Assembly (NCBI RefSeq): GCF_013283195.1
Contig: NZ_JABEKT010000001.1
Span: forward strand, 3,235,473-3,299,472
Source: Ensifer adhaerens
GTDB lineage: Bacteria; Pseudomonadota; Alphaproteobacteria; Rhizobiales; Rhizobiaceae
Length of the DNA stretch: 64,000 nucleotides
Reading direction: 5' to 3'
The first letter of the stretch is position 1. Every line of letters begins with the position of its first letter. The translations under genes and the position numbers were made by a program. Under the pieces are notes generated by a model. It did not search any database. It was given only the letters and a program-made list of their open reading frames with translations, and was not told where the DNA came from. Positions 44,603-53,026 of the stretch are shown in pieces.

Positions 44603-45949
44603 ATGAGACATCCTCCGAAAAAGCTAACTGAACTCGGTATTGCCGCCCTGAAGGCGGCCAAAGCGGGAGACCGCGACGAGTATCCGGACGCAATTCTCCG
44701 CGGCTTGGCGCTGCGGGTGACTGACAAGGGGAAGAAGACCTTCGTGCTCGTCGCCAGGTTCCCTCCGAGCAAGAACCCGACGCGCCGCGCGATCGGCGAG
44801 TATCCAGCCGTGAAGCTCGAAGGCGCACGCGAGGAGGCGCGCCGATGGCTGCACCTCATTGCGAAGGGAGTTGACCCCAAAGAGGATATCGAGCGCACCA
44901 GAGCCGAAAACGCCAGGAAGCGTGAGAACTCGTTTCTGGCAGTGGTCGAAGATTATCTGAAGGACATACCAACCCGGAAGCGCAACCGGCATGCTGAGCA
45001 AGACGAGCGAGAGATCCGCCGCGAACTCCTTGAACGAAAAGACAAGGCTGGCAAGCTCGTTTGGAGTAATCCTTGGGCGAAGAAGGCAATCGCGGACGTG
45101 ACCGACGCGGATATTGCAGAACTGATAGGCGAGATACGTGATCGACCCGCACCCGGCATGGCCTACAACTCCTGGGGACACGTCAAGGCCATCTTTTCAT
45201 GGGCCATGGGACCCGAGCGCCGGCAGGGTTATGGGCTAACGATCAATCCCACCTTGAATCTGCAGCCCAAACACTTCAAGCTCTCCAAGACTATCAGAAC
45301 CCGCGTCCTAACAGATGACGAAATTCGCGCATACTGGGCCGCGGCCGATGCGACACCCTATCCTCTCGGCCCGTTCTTCAAGCTGCTTATGCTGACGGGA
45401 CAACGCAAAAACGAGGTGGCCGGCGCCCGATGGCCTGAGATCTCGCATAATCGCGGCTTGTGGACGGTTCCGCCGGAGCGCTTCAAATCCGGGGACGATA
45501 ATCTCTCGCACATCTTGCCGTTGTCTGAGGACGCGATAGCCCTTCTCAACGCACTGGATCGGTTCGATGGTGAAGCATCCGGTGATTGCCTATTCAGCAC
45601 CACCGACGGGAAAAAACCCATTAACGGTTTCAGCCGGGCAAAATCGGCTCTCGACGAAGAGATGTTGAAGGCACTCAGAGCAGCAGATCCGGAGGCAAGT
45701 TTGCCGGACTGGGTTCTCCACGATGTGCGCCGGACCGTGCGAACACGCCTATCCGGTCTGCGCGTCAACTCGGAGGTCGCAGAAATGGTCATTGGCCACG
45801 GGAAAAAGGGGCTTCAGCGCGTCTACGATCAGCACACGTTCGAGCCGGAGATGCGCGAGGCTCTGGATCGGTGGGCGGCCGAGTTGAAGCGTATCGTCTC
45901 GCCGAGCGATCCTGCAGGCAACGTGGTGGAATTCGCGAGGCCGGCTTAG
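44603..45949 (+). CDS. Tyrosine-family integrase with DUF4102-type N terminus
   Basis: A 448-residue P4/CP4-57-type recombinase. The N-terminal domain has GLALRVTDKGKKTFVL and a KLEGAREEARR segment. Catalytic residues are Arg in LMLTGQRKNEV, HxxR in LHDVRRTVRT, His in IGHGKKGLQ and Tyr in RVYDQHTF. GAGG lies before the ATG. It adjoins the left attachment site and presumably catalysed insertion at tRNA-Ile. Confidence 0.95.
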   Translation: MRHPPKKLTELGIAALKAAKAGDRDEYPDAILRGLALRVTDKGKKTFVLVARFPPSKNPTRRAIGEYPAVKLEGAREEARRWLHLIAKGVDPKEDIERTRAENARKRENSFLAVVEDYLKDIPTRKRNRHAEQDEREIRRELLERKDKAGKLVWSNPWAKKAIADVTDADIAELIGEIRDRPAPGMAYNSWGHVKAIFSWAMGPERRQGYGLTINPTLNLQPKHFKLSKTIRTRVLTDDEIRAYWAAADATPYPLGPFFKLLMLTGQRKNEVAGARWPEISHNRGLWTVPPERFKSGDDNLSHILPLSEDAIALLNALDRFDGEASGDCLFSTTDGKKPINGFSRAKSALDEEMLKALRAADPEASLPDWVLHDVRRTVRTRLSGLRVNSEVAEMVIGHGKKGLQRVYDQHTFEPEMREALDRWAAELKRIVSPSDPAGNVVEFARPA

Positions 45950-45953
45950 GGCC

Positions 45954-46235
45954 TCAATCGTTAGCCTCGGGAAGCGGATCGAGGCCTAGTCGCTCGTTCA
46001 ATCTGTCCAGGCGCTTCATCAGTTCGTCGGCCTGGCTCCTACTCATACCAACCTCGACCACGCCATCTTCGCGCTTGTAGCTCAGGAAGCTCGCCTCCAG
46101 GCGGGCCACTATCTCCGCGTTCATGCTGCGGTTGTTTTCCCTTGCAGAGTCCTTCAGCCGCTCTCGCATGCCGTCGGGGAGCCGGAGGAGATATTTGTCC
46201 GCTTGTTCGCTCGGATAAGATGATCTGTCTGCCAT
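45954..46235 (-). CDS. Arc-family ribbon-helix-helix repressor
   Basis: A 93-residue protein: KYLLRLPDGMRERLKDSARENNRSMNAEIVARLEASF is an Arc/Mnt-like ribbon-helix-helix, close in pattern to P22 Arc. The C-terminal helix (SRSQADELMKRLDRLNERLGL) is probably coiled-coil. It is transcribed away from the second RHH gene with shared operators between them; ATG 46235 follows GGAG. Likely the lysogeny repressor. Confidence 0.85.
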   Translation of the reverse strand: MADRSSYPSEQADKYLLRLPDGMRERLKDSARENNRSMNAEIVARLEASFLSYKREDGVVEVGMSRSQADELMKRLDRLNERLGLDPLPEAND

Positions 46236-46242
46236 CACTGCT

Positions 46243-46325
46243 CCATATCAACTCGCAATATTTTTGCAAGTTACATTGACGCTATATCAAGTTGATATGT
46301 AGTTAAGGATATCGAGTTGATATGG
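46243..46325. promoter_or_regulatory. Shared operators of the two RHH proteins
   Basis: The half-site ATATCAACT recurs: CCATATCAACTCG (46243-46255), the near-palindrome ATATCAAGTTGATAT (46284-46298) and CGAGTTGATATGG (46313-46325), the exact inverse of the first. Sites flank both divergent start regions, as in a two-way transcriptional switch. Confidence 0.65.
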
Positions 46326-46337
46326 AGTGATTCGCAG

Positions 46338-46508
46338 ATGCCAGCCGAGAACATCACGCCGTTTGGCTTGCGCATGCCCGCGGAGGTTCGGGCATGGGTT
46401 GAAGCCGAGGCACAACAGAACTTGCGTTCCATGAACGCCGAGATTCTGCTTGCCCTGAAAGAGAAAATGGGCAGAAACCCGCCAAAGGCGGCAGGAGGTG
46501 GAAAATGA
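46338..46508 (+). CDS. Second Arc-like ribbon-helix-helix protein
   Basis: A 56-residue protein: TPFGLRMPAEVRAWVEAEAQQNLRSMNAEILLALKEKM. It shares the strand-helix-SMNAEI core with the divergent repressor. GGAG lies before the ATG at 46338; an in-frame TTG at 46317 would sit inside an operator. Likely the Cro-like counterpart. It overlaps the AlpA gene (ATGA). Confidence 0.83.
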   Translation: MPAENITPFGLRMPAEVRAWVEAEAQQNLRSMNAEILLALKEKMGRNPPKAAGGGK

Positions 46509-46699
46509 ACCTTCTTTCGCTCGCCGATCTCCACGCCAAGGGAATTAAGTTTTCCCGGACGCACATTTACCGTCTGATCAAGGCCGGCGACTTCCCGAAG
46601 CCCATTAAAGTCGGCCGTCAACGATCGGCTTGGATCGAAGTGGAAATCGAAAAGTTCATCCAAAGCCGGGTCGACGAGCGCGATCGAGGTGCAGCATGA
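46505..46699 (+). CDS. AlpA-like DNA-binding regulator
   Basis: A 64-residue MerR-type winged helix: SLADLHAKGIKFSRTHIYRLIKAGDFPKPIKVGRQRSAWIEVEIEKFIQSR, the AlpA/prophage CP4-57 pattern. It overlaps both neighbours by four bases. AlpA proteins activate excision in P4-type elements and satellites. Confidence 0.87.
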   Translation: MNLLSLADLHAKGIKFSRTHIYRLIKAGDFPKPIKVGRQRSAWIEVEIEKFIQSRVDERDRGAA

Positions 46700-46884
46700 C
46701 CGGCACCGATCACGAGCACAGCGAAACGGTCACCATCGCGGCCCAGTGGCTAGCCGATCAGCGTGACCCTCCTCACCCCATCGTTCCAGAACTTCGCTCA
46801 CGCTTCGGCCTATCAGCCCTTGAGTGCTGCGAGGCCATCAGCAGGGCGCGACAGATGACGATCTGCCGAAAGGCCTTCGGATGA
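46696..46884 (+). CDS. Small phage protein, unknown
   Basis: A 62-residue protein: AAQWLADQRDPPHPIVPELRSRFGLSALECCEAISRARQM looks helical with a possible HTH. Starts within the ATGA of the AlpA gene and ends in the ATGA of the next. Not recognised beyond that. Confidence 0.7.
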   Translation: MTGTDHEHSETVTIAAQWLADQRDPPHPIVPELRSRFGLSALECCEAISRARQMTICRKAFG

Positions 46885-47156
46885 CGTCGCGAGATTTTGC
46901 CAAGAGCCGAATGCGGCAGAGGATAGCCCGCAAGGGCGCAGAAGCAATCACCGGCGGCCGGGTCGATCTTGGCCCGCCTGCCCCGCGGCAATCGAAGGCT
47001 CAACTCCGGGCGGAGGCGGCCGCCGCGCTTTCTGCGGCGGCATTCATAACCAAGATCATCACCTGCGCCTGTGGTCATCAAGGCAGGGTAAAGGTCTCGT
47101 CTAGACGACTATCCTGCTCTTTCGTCTGCAGCAAATGCGGGAAGCGTACAAGATGA
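46881..47156 (+). CDS. Small protein with zinc-ribbon-like cysteines
   Basis: A 91-residue protein. The N terminus is basic (RDFAKSRMRQRIARKGAEAI); the C terminus has CACGHQG...CSFVCSKCGKR, four to five cysteines in two knuckles, likely zinc-binding. Coupled by ATGA overlaps on both sides. Unknown role, perhaps nucleic-acid binding. Confidence 0.7.
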   Translation: MTSRDFAKSRMRQRIARKGAEAITGGRVDLGPPAPRQSKAQLRAEAAAALSAAAFITKIITCACGHQGRVKVSSRRLSCSFVCSKCGKRTR

Positions 47157-47575
47157 GCAAACAGGACAAACGCGGCCGATCCAGTGGCGGCGAGCGCCAT
47201 GTCCGCCTACCGGAGTGGCTGCTTGCGTCTGCCGCCTGGCGATCACTCAGCGTCTATTCAAAGCTGCTCTACATCGAAATCAAGCGCCGGTACAACGGCA
47301 ACAACAATGGCGACATTTCACTAAGTCATCGCGAGGCCCAAGATCTTATGGGCTGTAGCAACAAACCAATTCCGGCTGCGTTTAAAGAGCTTGAGGTCAA
47401 AGGCTTCATTAAGGCCGCCGAGCGCGGATCGTTCCACTGGAAAACCCGCCGGGATGGCCAAGGGGGACGTCGAGCAACAACATGGATCCTGACGGAATAT
47501 CCTCAGGACTCGCCCATCCGATCGCTCATTCCAACAAAGGATTTCATGGCGTGGCGGCCGGATCAGAAAAAATAA
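47153..47575 (+). CDS. Winged-helix replication-type protein
   Basis: A 140-residue protein: RLPEWLLASAAWRSLSVYSKLLYIEIKRRYNG...GDISLSHREAQDLMGCSNKPIPAAFKELEVKGFIKAAERGSFHWK resembles the winged-helix part of phage/plasmid replication initiators. The iteron-like array follows its stop, consistent with an origin next to its initiator. No helicase or primase domain is present. Confidence 0.65.
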   Translation: MSKQDKRGRSSGGERHVRLPEWLLASAAWRSLSVYSKLLYIEIKRRYNGNNNGDISLSHREAQDLMGCSNKPIPAAFKELEVKGFIKAAERGSFHWKTRRDGQGGRRATTWILTEYPQDSPIRSLIPTKDFMAWRPDQKK

Positions 47576-47588
47576 CGGCCCGCCACGA

Positions 47589-47713
47589 GCGTACCAATGG
47601 TACGCCTAAAGCGCATCATTCACGGCTTCATGGCACGCCCAGAGCGTACCCATGGACCGCTTAAAGCGTACCATTGCTGAGGCATCTACAAGGGTGATGG
47701 TACGCGCAAAGCG
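47589..47713 (+). repeat. Iteron-like array, four repeats plus a palindrome
   Basis: ATGGNMCGCNNARAGCG recurs at 47597, 47630, 47652 and 47697, with start-to-start spacing 33, 22 and 45 bases, close to whole helical turns. The first copy lies in the palindrome GCGTACCA-A-TGGTACGC (47589-47605). Because 22 is not a multiple of three the repeats are not simply a coding repeat. Candidate origin of replication. Confidence 0.6.
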
Positions 47714-47844
47714 GGCACTATTAATATACCATATCCCTCCTCATTTCCCCCGACGGGCAACCAGCAGGAGGTGTCTCGATCGCGCGGGAGACGCCCGGCA
47801 GGATTTTCGGCTGCTTCCCCCTGCCCTCTCAGGAGCCCCCCGCC

Positions 47845-48036
47845 TTGAGCAAGCGGTTTATATCCGCATGCCTAAATCAAGGAATTTCGCGCAAATTCAA
47901 AGAGTTGCGCTCTGATGGTGACCAGCACCGTGTGCGGAGGGCAACGGCGGGGCAACATCGAGGTGTGCTTTGCAGCTCCGTTTTTCGCGATTTACACCTG
48001 AAGGCGTCACAGGAGCTTCCGGAGAAACCGCCATGA
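47845..48036 (+). CDS. Doubtful small ORF coupled to next gene
   Basis: A 63-residue TTG-initiated frame with CAGGAGC upstream. It ends in an ATGA overlap with the next gene, the pattern of its operon neighbours. The composition (SKRFISACLNQGISRKFKELRSDGDQHRVRRATAG) is not recognisable. It may be only a shadow. Confidence 0.3.
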   Translation: MSKRFISACLNQGISRKFKELRSDGDQHRVRRATAGQHRGVLCSSVFRDLHLKASQELPEKPP

Positions 48037-48233
48037 ACCACGATGAAAACATCCGTAATTTCCAAGGCCGCACGCAGATCCTGATTTATCGCGTGAACGG
48101 TGAACAGTCCTGGCAGGACGCTTTCGACGCTCGCCGCGTCGTGCGCGATCACCCGCACGAATGGGCTCTCAAGCCGTTTAGCGCCGCCGACCAGAAGGCT
48201 GCGCTGAAACATATGCCGGTGCTTGGAGCCTGA
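48033..48233 (+). CDS. Small phage protein, tandem paralogue 1
   Basis: A 66-residue protein containing ILIYRVNGEQSWQDAFDARRVVRDHPHEWALKPFSAADQ. The next gene shares the pattern IY-x-(V/I)-x-GE ... DAR-x-(A/V)V-x-x-HP-x-EW-x-x-x-PFS, so the two are a duplicated pair. Unknown function. Confidence 0.7.
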   Translation: MNHDENIRNFQGRTQILIYRVNGEQSWQDAFDARRVVRDHPHEWALKPFSAADQKAALKHMPVLGA

Positions 48234-48238
48234 CGACG

Positions 48239-48415
48239 ATGAACCGCCCGGTCACGATCTATCACATCAGCGGCGAAACCGCGGAGATGACCTATTCCAT
48301 CGACGCCCGCAGTGCCGTGGAACGCCATCCCAACGAATGGTCATTCGAACCCTTCAGCGAAGAGCAGGTTCGCGCGCACAAAGTCGCGAACAAGGCCATG
48401 TCAGCATCGGCTTAG
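48239..48415 (+). CDS. Small phage protein, tandem paralogue 2
   Basis: A 58-residue protein (MNRPVTIYHISGETAEMTYS, then IDARSAVERHPNEWSFEPFSEEQ). It is a diverged copy of the gene ending six bases before. Unknown function. Confidence 0.7.
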   Translation: MNRPVTIYHISGETAEMTYSIDARSAVERHPNEWSFEPFSEEQVRAHKVANKAMSASA

Positions 48416-48457
48416 CATCGCAGCGCCTAGCGAGGTGCGCGCGTTGCTGAAGTCAGG

Positions 48458-48503
48458 CCCCACCCCCTTTGTTCTGGTCAAAAGGCCGTCAGAGGGGGTG
48501 GGG
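48458..48503 (+). promoter_or_regulatory. 11-bp inverted repeat before the TerS-like gene
   Basis: CCCCACCCCCT (48458-48468) and AGGGGGTGGGG (48493-48503) pair perfectly, 24 bases apart. AAAAATT follows. It could be a terminator-like hairpin for the small genes or a packaging-related site. Confidence 0.45.
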
Positions 48504-48606
48504 GCAAAAATTGGGCTCGATGTTTCCAGTCGACCCTCACACACGCCATCTGCACCCCGAAAACTCGCGCAGCATGATTTTTTCACCCCCCTGAGGATTT
48601 CCCTCG

Positions 48607-49179
48607 ATGGCCGTCCGGCATGACAATAGCCCAATAGCCTTGCAACGAGCGCTGAAGCGTGAGGCAATGAAGCCCGGTCGAGACAAAAACGTCGGGCGGG
48701 GAAGCGGGCTTACGCCGCGGGTTCGGAAAGCCGTCGAGCTCATGGTTTTTGGCAAGGAAGAGGACCGCCGAGCGAACGTGGCGATCGATGATGCGGCCTC
48801 CGCCGTCGGTTTGTCGGCCCGGACGCTGCGCGAGGCCCTGCTGAAACCGGCGGTGATGAGATTTCATCAAGAGATGTATGCCGCGCTGCGCTCGGGCGAA
48901 AAGCCCGCGAGCGTTCGTGTGATGGCCGCTATCCGGGACGATCAGAGCCTTCGACGCACTGCGGCGGGACAAAAGGTCCAACTCGATGCCGCGAAAGCGC
49001 TGGCGTATGAGCCAGTCGGCCATCAGGTGCAGATCAACACGCAGGTCAATTTGAACGGACAGTACGTGACGCCGGGCTATGTGATCGATCTTTCGGAAAG
49101 CGATGAACGCGAAACGACTATCGACCATTCACTGATCGATGTAACGGAAGCGGGCGGAACTGAGCTTCTCAATCCCTGA
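48607..49179 (+). CDS. TerS-like (small terminase) DNA-binding protein
   Basis: A 190-residue protein. An HTH (NVAIDDAASAVGLSARTLREALLKPAVMRFHQEM) is followed by a helical oligomerisation-type stretch (AAIRDDQSLRRTAAGQKVQLDAAKALAYEPV). This is the general plan of phage small terminase subunits. No TerL gene follows; the ejection protein is next. Assignment is from pattern only. Confidence 0.55.
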   Translation: MAVRHDNSPIALQRALKREAMKPGRDKNVGRGSGLTPRVRKAVELMVFGKEEDRRANVAIDDAASAVGLSARTLREALLKPAVMRFHQEMYAALRSGEKPASVRVMAAIRDDQSLRRTAAGQKVQLDAAKALAYEPVGHQVQINTQVNLNGQYVTPGYVIDLSESDERETTIDHSLIDVTEAGGTELLNP

Positions 49180-49191
49180 AAGGATTCGGAA

Positions 49192-51603
49192 ATGGCCCTT
49201 GTCGCGAAATGCCTTGCTCGCCTCGTTGAATCGAAGCGGATCACCCAGAAGCAAGCCGACGACGCCCTCGCCCTGCATGAGGGGCTGCAGGGGCGTTTGT
49301 ATCCCGCGATGGGCCCAGCGTCGGCGGAAGCTGCCAGCGCGCTCGAGGCGGCGCGTGTGATGGCGCAGGCGGCACAGGAACGCAAGCTGATGGCGGCAAA
49401 GCAGGCCATCGCCTATTCCACCGCACTGAACCGCATGGAAAAGCATCCCGACGGAAAGACCGTCGGACTTCAGAGCATGCTCGTCCGTGACAACATGGAG
49501 GGTGGCGCGGCGATGGGGAACGCCATCCACATCGACGGCCATAGCGAGAACGTGACGAAGCGCCTCCTCGGCATGATGGACGGGGCGATGAAGCCCTATA
49601 CCTCGCGCCTCGCCGGCCTCAGCCAGGACACCGAATCCATCTGGAATATCGTGCGCGAACTGTTCGGCAAGGATACCGGCGACGACGCGGCCAAGGCTGC
49701 AACGGCGGGCTGGCAAAAGGCGACGCAATATGCCGTCGACCGCGTGAAGCGGGCCGGCAAGCCGCTGTCCGTGCTCGAGGACTGGCGCCTTCCGCAGAAT
49801 TGGGACAGCTCGCGGGTCAAGAAATTCAGCCAGGCGCAGTTCGTCGACGATCTCATGACCGAATACGAGGCGGGAAACCTGCGCGTCATGGACAAGCAGG
49901 GCCAAGGCGATGCGCCGAAGGGCGCGGTCTCCGGCATCATCGCGAACGCCTACAAGGACATCACGCTCGGCAAGGCGAACAGTGGCGCCGGCGGCTTTTC
50001 CAATCAGCTCCGCGTGTTCCGGTTCCAAGACCCGGAATCCTATATCCGGCTGATGAAGAAATACGGGATCGGCGACGGCGGGCTCTACAACACGATGATG
50101 GGCCATCTCGGCGGCATGGGCCGTGAGATCGCGACCACTGAAATCCTCGGCCCCAACTACGAGGACAATTTCAAGCGCCTGCTCGACGCGGCGATCTCCG
50201 ACGACGCGACAAGGAACACCTCGGTCGGATCGAAGCTGAAGCGCTCGATCTCGATGAACAGCCCGGCGGCGGTGCAGCGCACCTATGATGCGGTGACCGG
50301 CAAGCTCGGCGTGGCTCAAAGCGACCTGATCGCCGGCATCGGCGGCGGCATGCGCAACCTGCAGACGGCGGCCCGGCTCGGCTCGGCGACGATCGCCGCC
50401 CTCCCCGGTGACAGCTTCACCGCGTCCCTCGCCGCAAACTACAACGGCATTCCTGCCACCGCCGTCCTGAGCCGCCTCGTAAAGGATCTGAAAAATAGCG
50501 AAGGCGCCGAAGAGTTGGCCCGCCAGATCAACCTAACCGCCGCATCTGTCATGGATCATGCCATCGGCTCGAAGCGATTTGCCGATGAGGTGGTCGGACA
50601 AGGGCTAACTGGCCGTGTCGCCGATACCGCGATGCGCTTGTCTGGTATCAACGTTTGGACTGAAGGGCTCAAGCGCGCCTGGGCGATGGAGTTTAACGGG
50701 CTCATCGCGCGTGAGGCGGACAAGACATTCAATAAGCTCGATCCTGCCTTCCGCAATTTTCTCGATCGATACGGCTTCACGCCGGAACAATGGGACAAGC
50801 TGCGCGCGACACCGCAACTCGAAGCGGATGGCGCCCGGTTCTTCGATGTGAACGGCGTTGAGGATCAGCAGCTTGCGGACCGGCTGCAGTCGGCCATGCT
50901 CGACGAGCGCCGTTTCGCCGTGATCGAACCGGATGCTCGTATCCGCGGCGCAATGTCTGCCGGATTGCAGCGCGGGACCTTCATGGGGGAAATCGTTCGT
51001 TCCGCGACACAGTTCAAATCCTTCCCCCTCACCTTCATGATGACGCACATGATGCGCTCGGCCATTCAGGATGGGAATTGGGGCAAGGTTGCTGCCGGCA
51101 CGAAACTATTCACGCTGATGACAATCGCAGGAGCTGTAACTTCGCAGATGCAGTCAGTAATCTCGGGAAAAGATCCGCAAGACATGAGCGATCCGAGGTT
51201 TTGGGTCCAAGCCGCCATCCGTGGTGGGGGCCTCGGTATGCTGGGAGACCTGATTTACTCGTCTACAACGCGGGGCGGCGATGGCATCACCGAGTATGCG
51301 CTTGGCCCCGGCCCGGGTGCTGTCATCTCCGGTACTGGCGACCTCCTGCAGTCGCTGGCCGGCAACAAGGACATGACAGGCAAGATGCTGGCGCAGCATA
51401 TCAAGGCATGGACGCCCGGATCGTCGCTGTGGTTCTCGAAGATCGCGACGGACCGCATCATGTTCGACCAGCTGCAATCGATGATTGATCCGAACTATCG
51501 GGAGTCTTTCGCGCGGTATGAGCGGCGCATGAAGAAGGATTTCGGGCAAGGTTTCTGGTGGCGCCCCGGCAATCCTCTGCCGACGCGCGGCCCCGGGGTC
51601 TAG
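49192..51603 (+). CDS. Podovirus-type internal virion / DNA-ejection protein
   Basis: An 803-residue protein with long helical and Gly/Ala-rich regions. The C-terminal part has GRVADTAMRLSGINVWTEG, TFMGEIVRSATQFKSFPLTFMMTHMMR, RGGGLGMLGDLIYSS and WTPGSSLWFSKIATDR. I know these segments from large internal virion proteins of T7-like and related podoviruses. Several hydrophobic stretches (for example LFTLMTIAGAVTSQM) may insert in the host membrane. Ends two bases before an oppositely transcribed gene. Confidence 0.75.
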   Translation: MALVAKCLARLVESKRITQKQADDALALHEGLQGRLYPAMGPASAEAASALEAARVMAQAAQERKLMAAKQAIAYSTALNRMEKHPDGKTVGLQSMLVRDNMEGGAAMGNAIHIDGHSENVTKRLLGMMDGAMKPYTSRLAGLSQDTESIWNIVRELFGKDTGDDAAKAATAGWQKATQYAVDRVKRAGKPLSVLEDWRLPQNWDSSRVKKFSQAQFVDDLMTEYEAGNLRVMDKQGQGDAPKGAVSGIIANAYKDITLGKANSGAGGFSNQLRVFRFQDPESYIRLMKKYGIGDGGLYNTMMGHLGGMGREIATTEILGPNYEDNFKRLLDAAISDDATRNTSVGSKLKRSISMNSPAAVQRTYDAVTGKLGVAQSDLIAGIGGGMRNLQTAARLGSATIAALPGDSFTASLAANYNGIPATAVLSRLVKDLKNSEGAEELARQINLTAASVMDHAIGSKRFADEVVGQGLTGRVADTAMRLSGINVWTEGLKRAWAMEFNGLIAREADKTFNKLDPAFRNFLDRYGFTPEQWDKLRATPQLEADGARFFDVNGVEDQQLADRLQSAMLDERRFAVIEPDARIRGAMSAGLQRGTFMGEIVRSATQFKSFPLTFMMTHMMRSAIQDGNWGKVAAGTKLFTLMTIAGAVTSQMQSVISGKDPQDMSDPRFWVQAAIRGGGLGMLGDLIYSSTTRGGDGITEYALGPGPGAVISGTGDLLQSLAGNKDMTGKMLAQHIKAWTPGSSLWFSKIATDRIMFDQLQSMIDPNYRESFARYERRMKKDFGQGFWWRPGNPLPTRGPGV

Positions 51604-51604
51604 G

Positions 51605-52942
51605 CTACTTGCCCGTCGCCTTTCCAAGGATCTCTGTAAAGTTTGGAGGCTCCACATTTTCGGCACCATGTCCCGGTGCCGGCCTAAACAGTGCATTTAG
51701 AACCAAACCCCGCTCCTCCGGAGAAGCCTTATCCTGCTCAATGAGAAAGGTGTACACGTCCATCATCGTTTGGCGCTGACGTGCATCGTCCATCAGCATC
51801 ATGGAGCGAGAGTTATAACGAACAACGAGTTTTACGCCCCAAAGATAAATAGCGACCGGAATTGTTATAACAGCAAGTCTTGCAACTGCGTTTGCCGTCA
51901 ATTGAGCAGGACTGCCGCTAGCAACATCCAATCCCGCGGTCGCCGCGTCGCCGATTTCGCGAAGAGTTTGGATTAAGGACTGGAGGTGGCTGAATGCGTA
52001 CCAGATTGGTCCAACCAGAAGCGTCGCGATTGCCAGCGCTGACAACCAAAAGGCAATGGCGCTAAAAAACGCTCGATTCCTCCAGAGTTTCTTGGTGGTG
52101 TAAATGCCCAACTCTTGGCGGATGGCGTCAGCCTGTAAACGGACGTTTTCATCGGTGAGAGCGATGCGAGTCTCGTTCGCTGACACCCGTTTGAATGTCT
52201 CTTCTGTCACCTGGCGAACTGCGGTTGCGTCGCTTTCAAGCTTTTGGACCGCAGCATGCCAAAGCGTAAGGTCACCCTCGAGCTTTTGTCTGAGCGCGGC
52301 GTCCTGCTGCTGTAAAGCGGTGCTTTTTTCGAGTGCAGTCTGCAGTTGTTGTTGTGCGGTGGTCACCAAGTCCTGGACCCGGTGGTTCATCTCGACGACA
52401 GCAGTATCCATACTGAACGGCAATCGCGGGTCCGACTCTTCGATTGCTTTCCAAGCCGCATAGCTGGCGCACTCTATAATGATGGTGGACGAAAGATTGG
52501 AGGTTTCAAATTCCAAGCCGTAAGACGGTTGTATGGATGTCTCCACACAGATTGCGCAAAAAATCGCGATGCCGACGATCAAACCATCGGCTTCCGATCT
52601 TGCCAAGAACCCTTGGGATATTTCAGCGATGCGATCCTCAACGGGATCGGTGAACAAAATAATGGATCTTTTGTGAAGTTTCTGCTCCGGTCTCTCGCGA
52701 TGGAGCTTGGTCTGGAGCTCGCTGAAAAGAGAGACTAGTCCGACTGTCGGATGAGCGTTGGCTACCAAACTACGGCCAAAGTCGATCAACCGATCAAAGG
52801 CTGCTGAGGTTAATGCTTCCGAATGTCCTCGCCCTCCGATTTTCACCATATTCAGTGACTCTCTGAATGGCTGACGCACAAGCTCGTACAACTGGTTGTC
52901 CAAGACCACCTCCCGCTCCGACGGCCCTAGATAGCTCACCAA
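51605..52942 (-). CDS. Coiled-coil membrane protein, accessory (DUF6161-like)
   Basis: A 445-residue protein on the opposite strand from the virion genes. Hydrophobic segments are IVGIAIFCAICVE (about 123-135), FFSAIAFWLSALAIATLLVGPIWYAF (about 288-313) and LAVITIPVAIYLWGVKLVV (about 355-373). A Gln-rich coiled coil lies at about 185-275. The C terminus MMDVYTFLIEQDKASPEERGLVLNALFRP may match DUF6161 proteins. A lysogenic conversion or defence role is plausible, not shown. TTG 52942 and GTG 52939 are alternative starts. Confidence 0.7.
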   Translation of the reverse strand: MVSYLGPSEREVVLDNQLYELVRQPFRESLNMVKIGGRGHSEALTSAAFDRLIDFGRSLVANAHPTVGLVSLFSELQTKLHRERPEQKLHKRSIILFTDPVEDRIAEISQGFLARSEADGLIVGIAIFCAICVETSIQPSYGLEFETSNLSSTIIIECASYAAWKAIEESDPRLPFSMDTAVVEMNHRVQDLVTTAQQQLQTALEKSTALQQQDAALRQKLEGDLTLWHAAVQKLESDATAVRQVTEETFKRVSANETRIALTDENVRLQADAIRQELGIYTTKKLWRNRAFFSAIAFWLSALAIATLLVGPIWYAFSHLQSLIQTLREIGDAATAGLDVASGSPAQLTANAVARLAVITIPVAIYLWGVKLVVRYNSRSMMLMDDARQRQTMMDVYTFLIEQDKASPEERGLVLNALFRPAPGHGAENVEPPNFTEILGKATGK

Positions 52943-53026
52943 GGATTACACTCGTCTTAAGAGTGGTGCAGCGGCTTTTAACCCTGTGCTTTGCGGGGGT
53001 TTTCGGGTGCGGGCATCCTCGCGCCC

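Noticed and set aside
47589-47713. The iteron-like repeats were considered as a CRISPR array or a coding repeat.
   Set aside because: Units are only 17 bases, spacers of 5-28 bases vary, and the 22-base step breaks reading frame. No cas genes are near.
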